Positions 9,201 to 9,201 of a DNA stretch of 9,201 bases are shown here, piece after piece. The stretch's first letter is position 1. Every line of letters starts with the position of its first letter. This stretch comes from Prevotella sp. (GTDB lineage: Bacteria; Bacteroidota; Bacteroidia; Bacteroidales; Bacteroidaceae): assembly GCA_022732315.1 (NCBI GenBank), contig JAIJUV010000094.1, forward strand, positions 1-9,201, in the 5' to 3' direction. The notes below the pieces were generated by a model. That model saw nothing but the letters and a program-made list of their open reading frames with translations, searched no databases and had not been told where the DNA came from. Both the position numbers and the translations under genes were made by a program.

Positions 9201-9201
9201 T

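Overview
This window is a conserved housekeeping locus from a member of the Bacteroidota, most likely Prevotellaceae (Prevotella/Segatella-like). The evidence is the gene order rpoB - rpoC - DUF3467 gene - rpsL, RpoB and RpoC sequences of Bacteroidales type, TAnnTTTG-type promoter boxes, and A/T-rich leaders with no Shine-Dalgarno sequence. The genus is inferred from general resemblance, not from a database search.

All four genes lie on the minus strand, so transcription runs from high to low coordinates. rpoB (RNA polymerase beta, 1270 aa) is complete, with its ATG almost at the right edge of the window. It is followed after 31 bp by rpoC (beta prime, 1444 aa). A strong inverted repeat 29 bp beyond the rpoC stop probably ends the rpoBC transcript. 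Next comes a small DUF3467 protein gene (107 aa) with a near-consensus Bacteroidota promoter of its own. A 239-bp A/T-rich spacer then carries the probable promoter and a 5'-leader hairpin for rpsL (ribosomal protein S12), which is cut by the left edge after 87 codons.

The two large genes encode the catalytic core of transcription, and rpsL opens the classical streptomycin operon (normally rpsL-rpsG-fusA), so the window joins the rif and str regions. The drug-target residues visible (rifampicin pocket in RpoB, Lys43 in S12) are of the sensitive type. No mobile element, CRISPR array, RNA gene or anomalous insert was seen, and I found no new system. The points worth a second look are the uncharacterised DUF3467 gene, the rpsL leader hairpin, a possible promoter overlapping the rpoB stop, and a few natural substitutions and lineage insertions in the polymerase.
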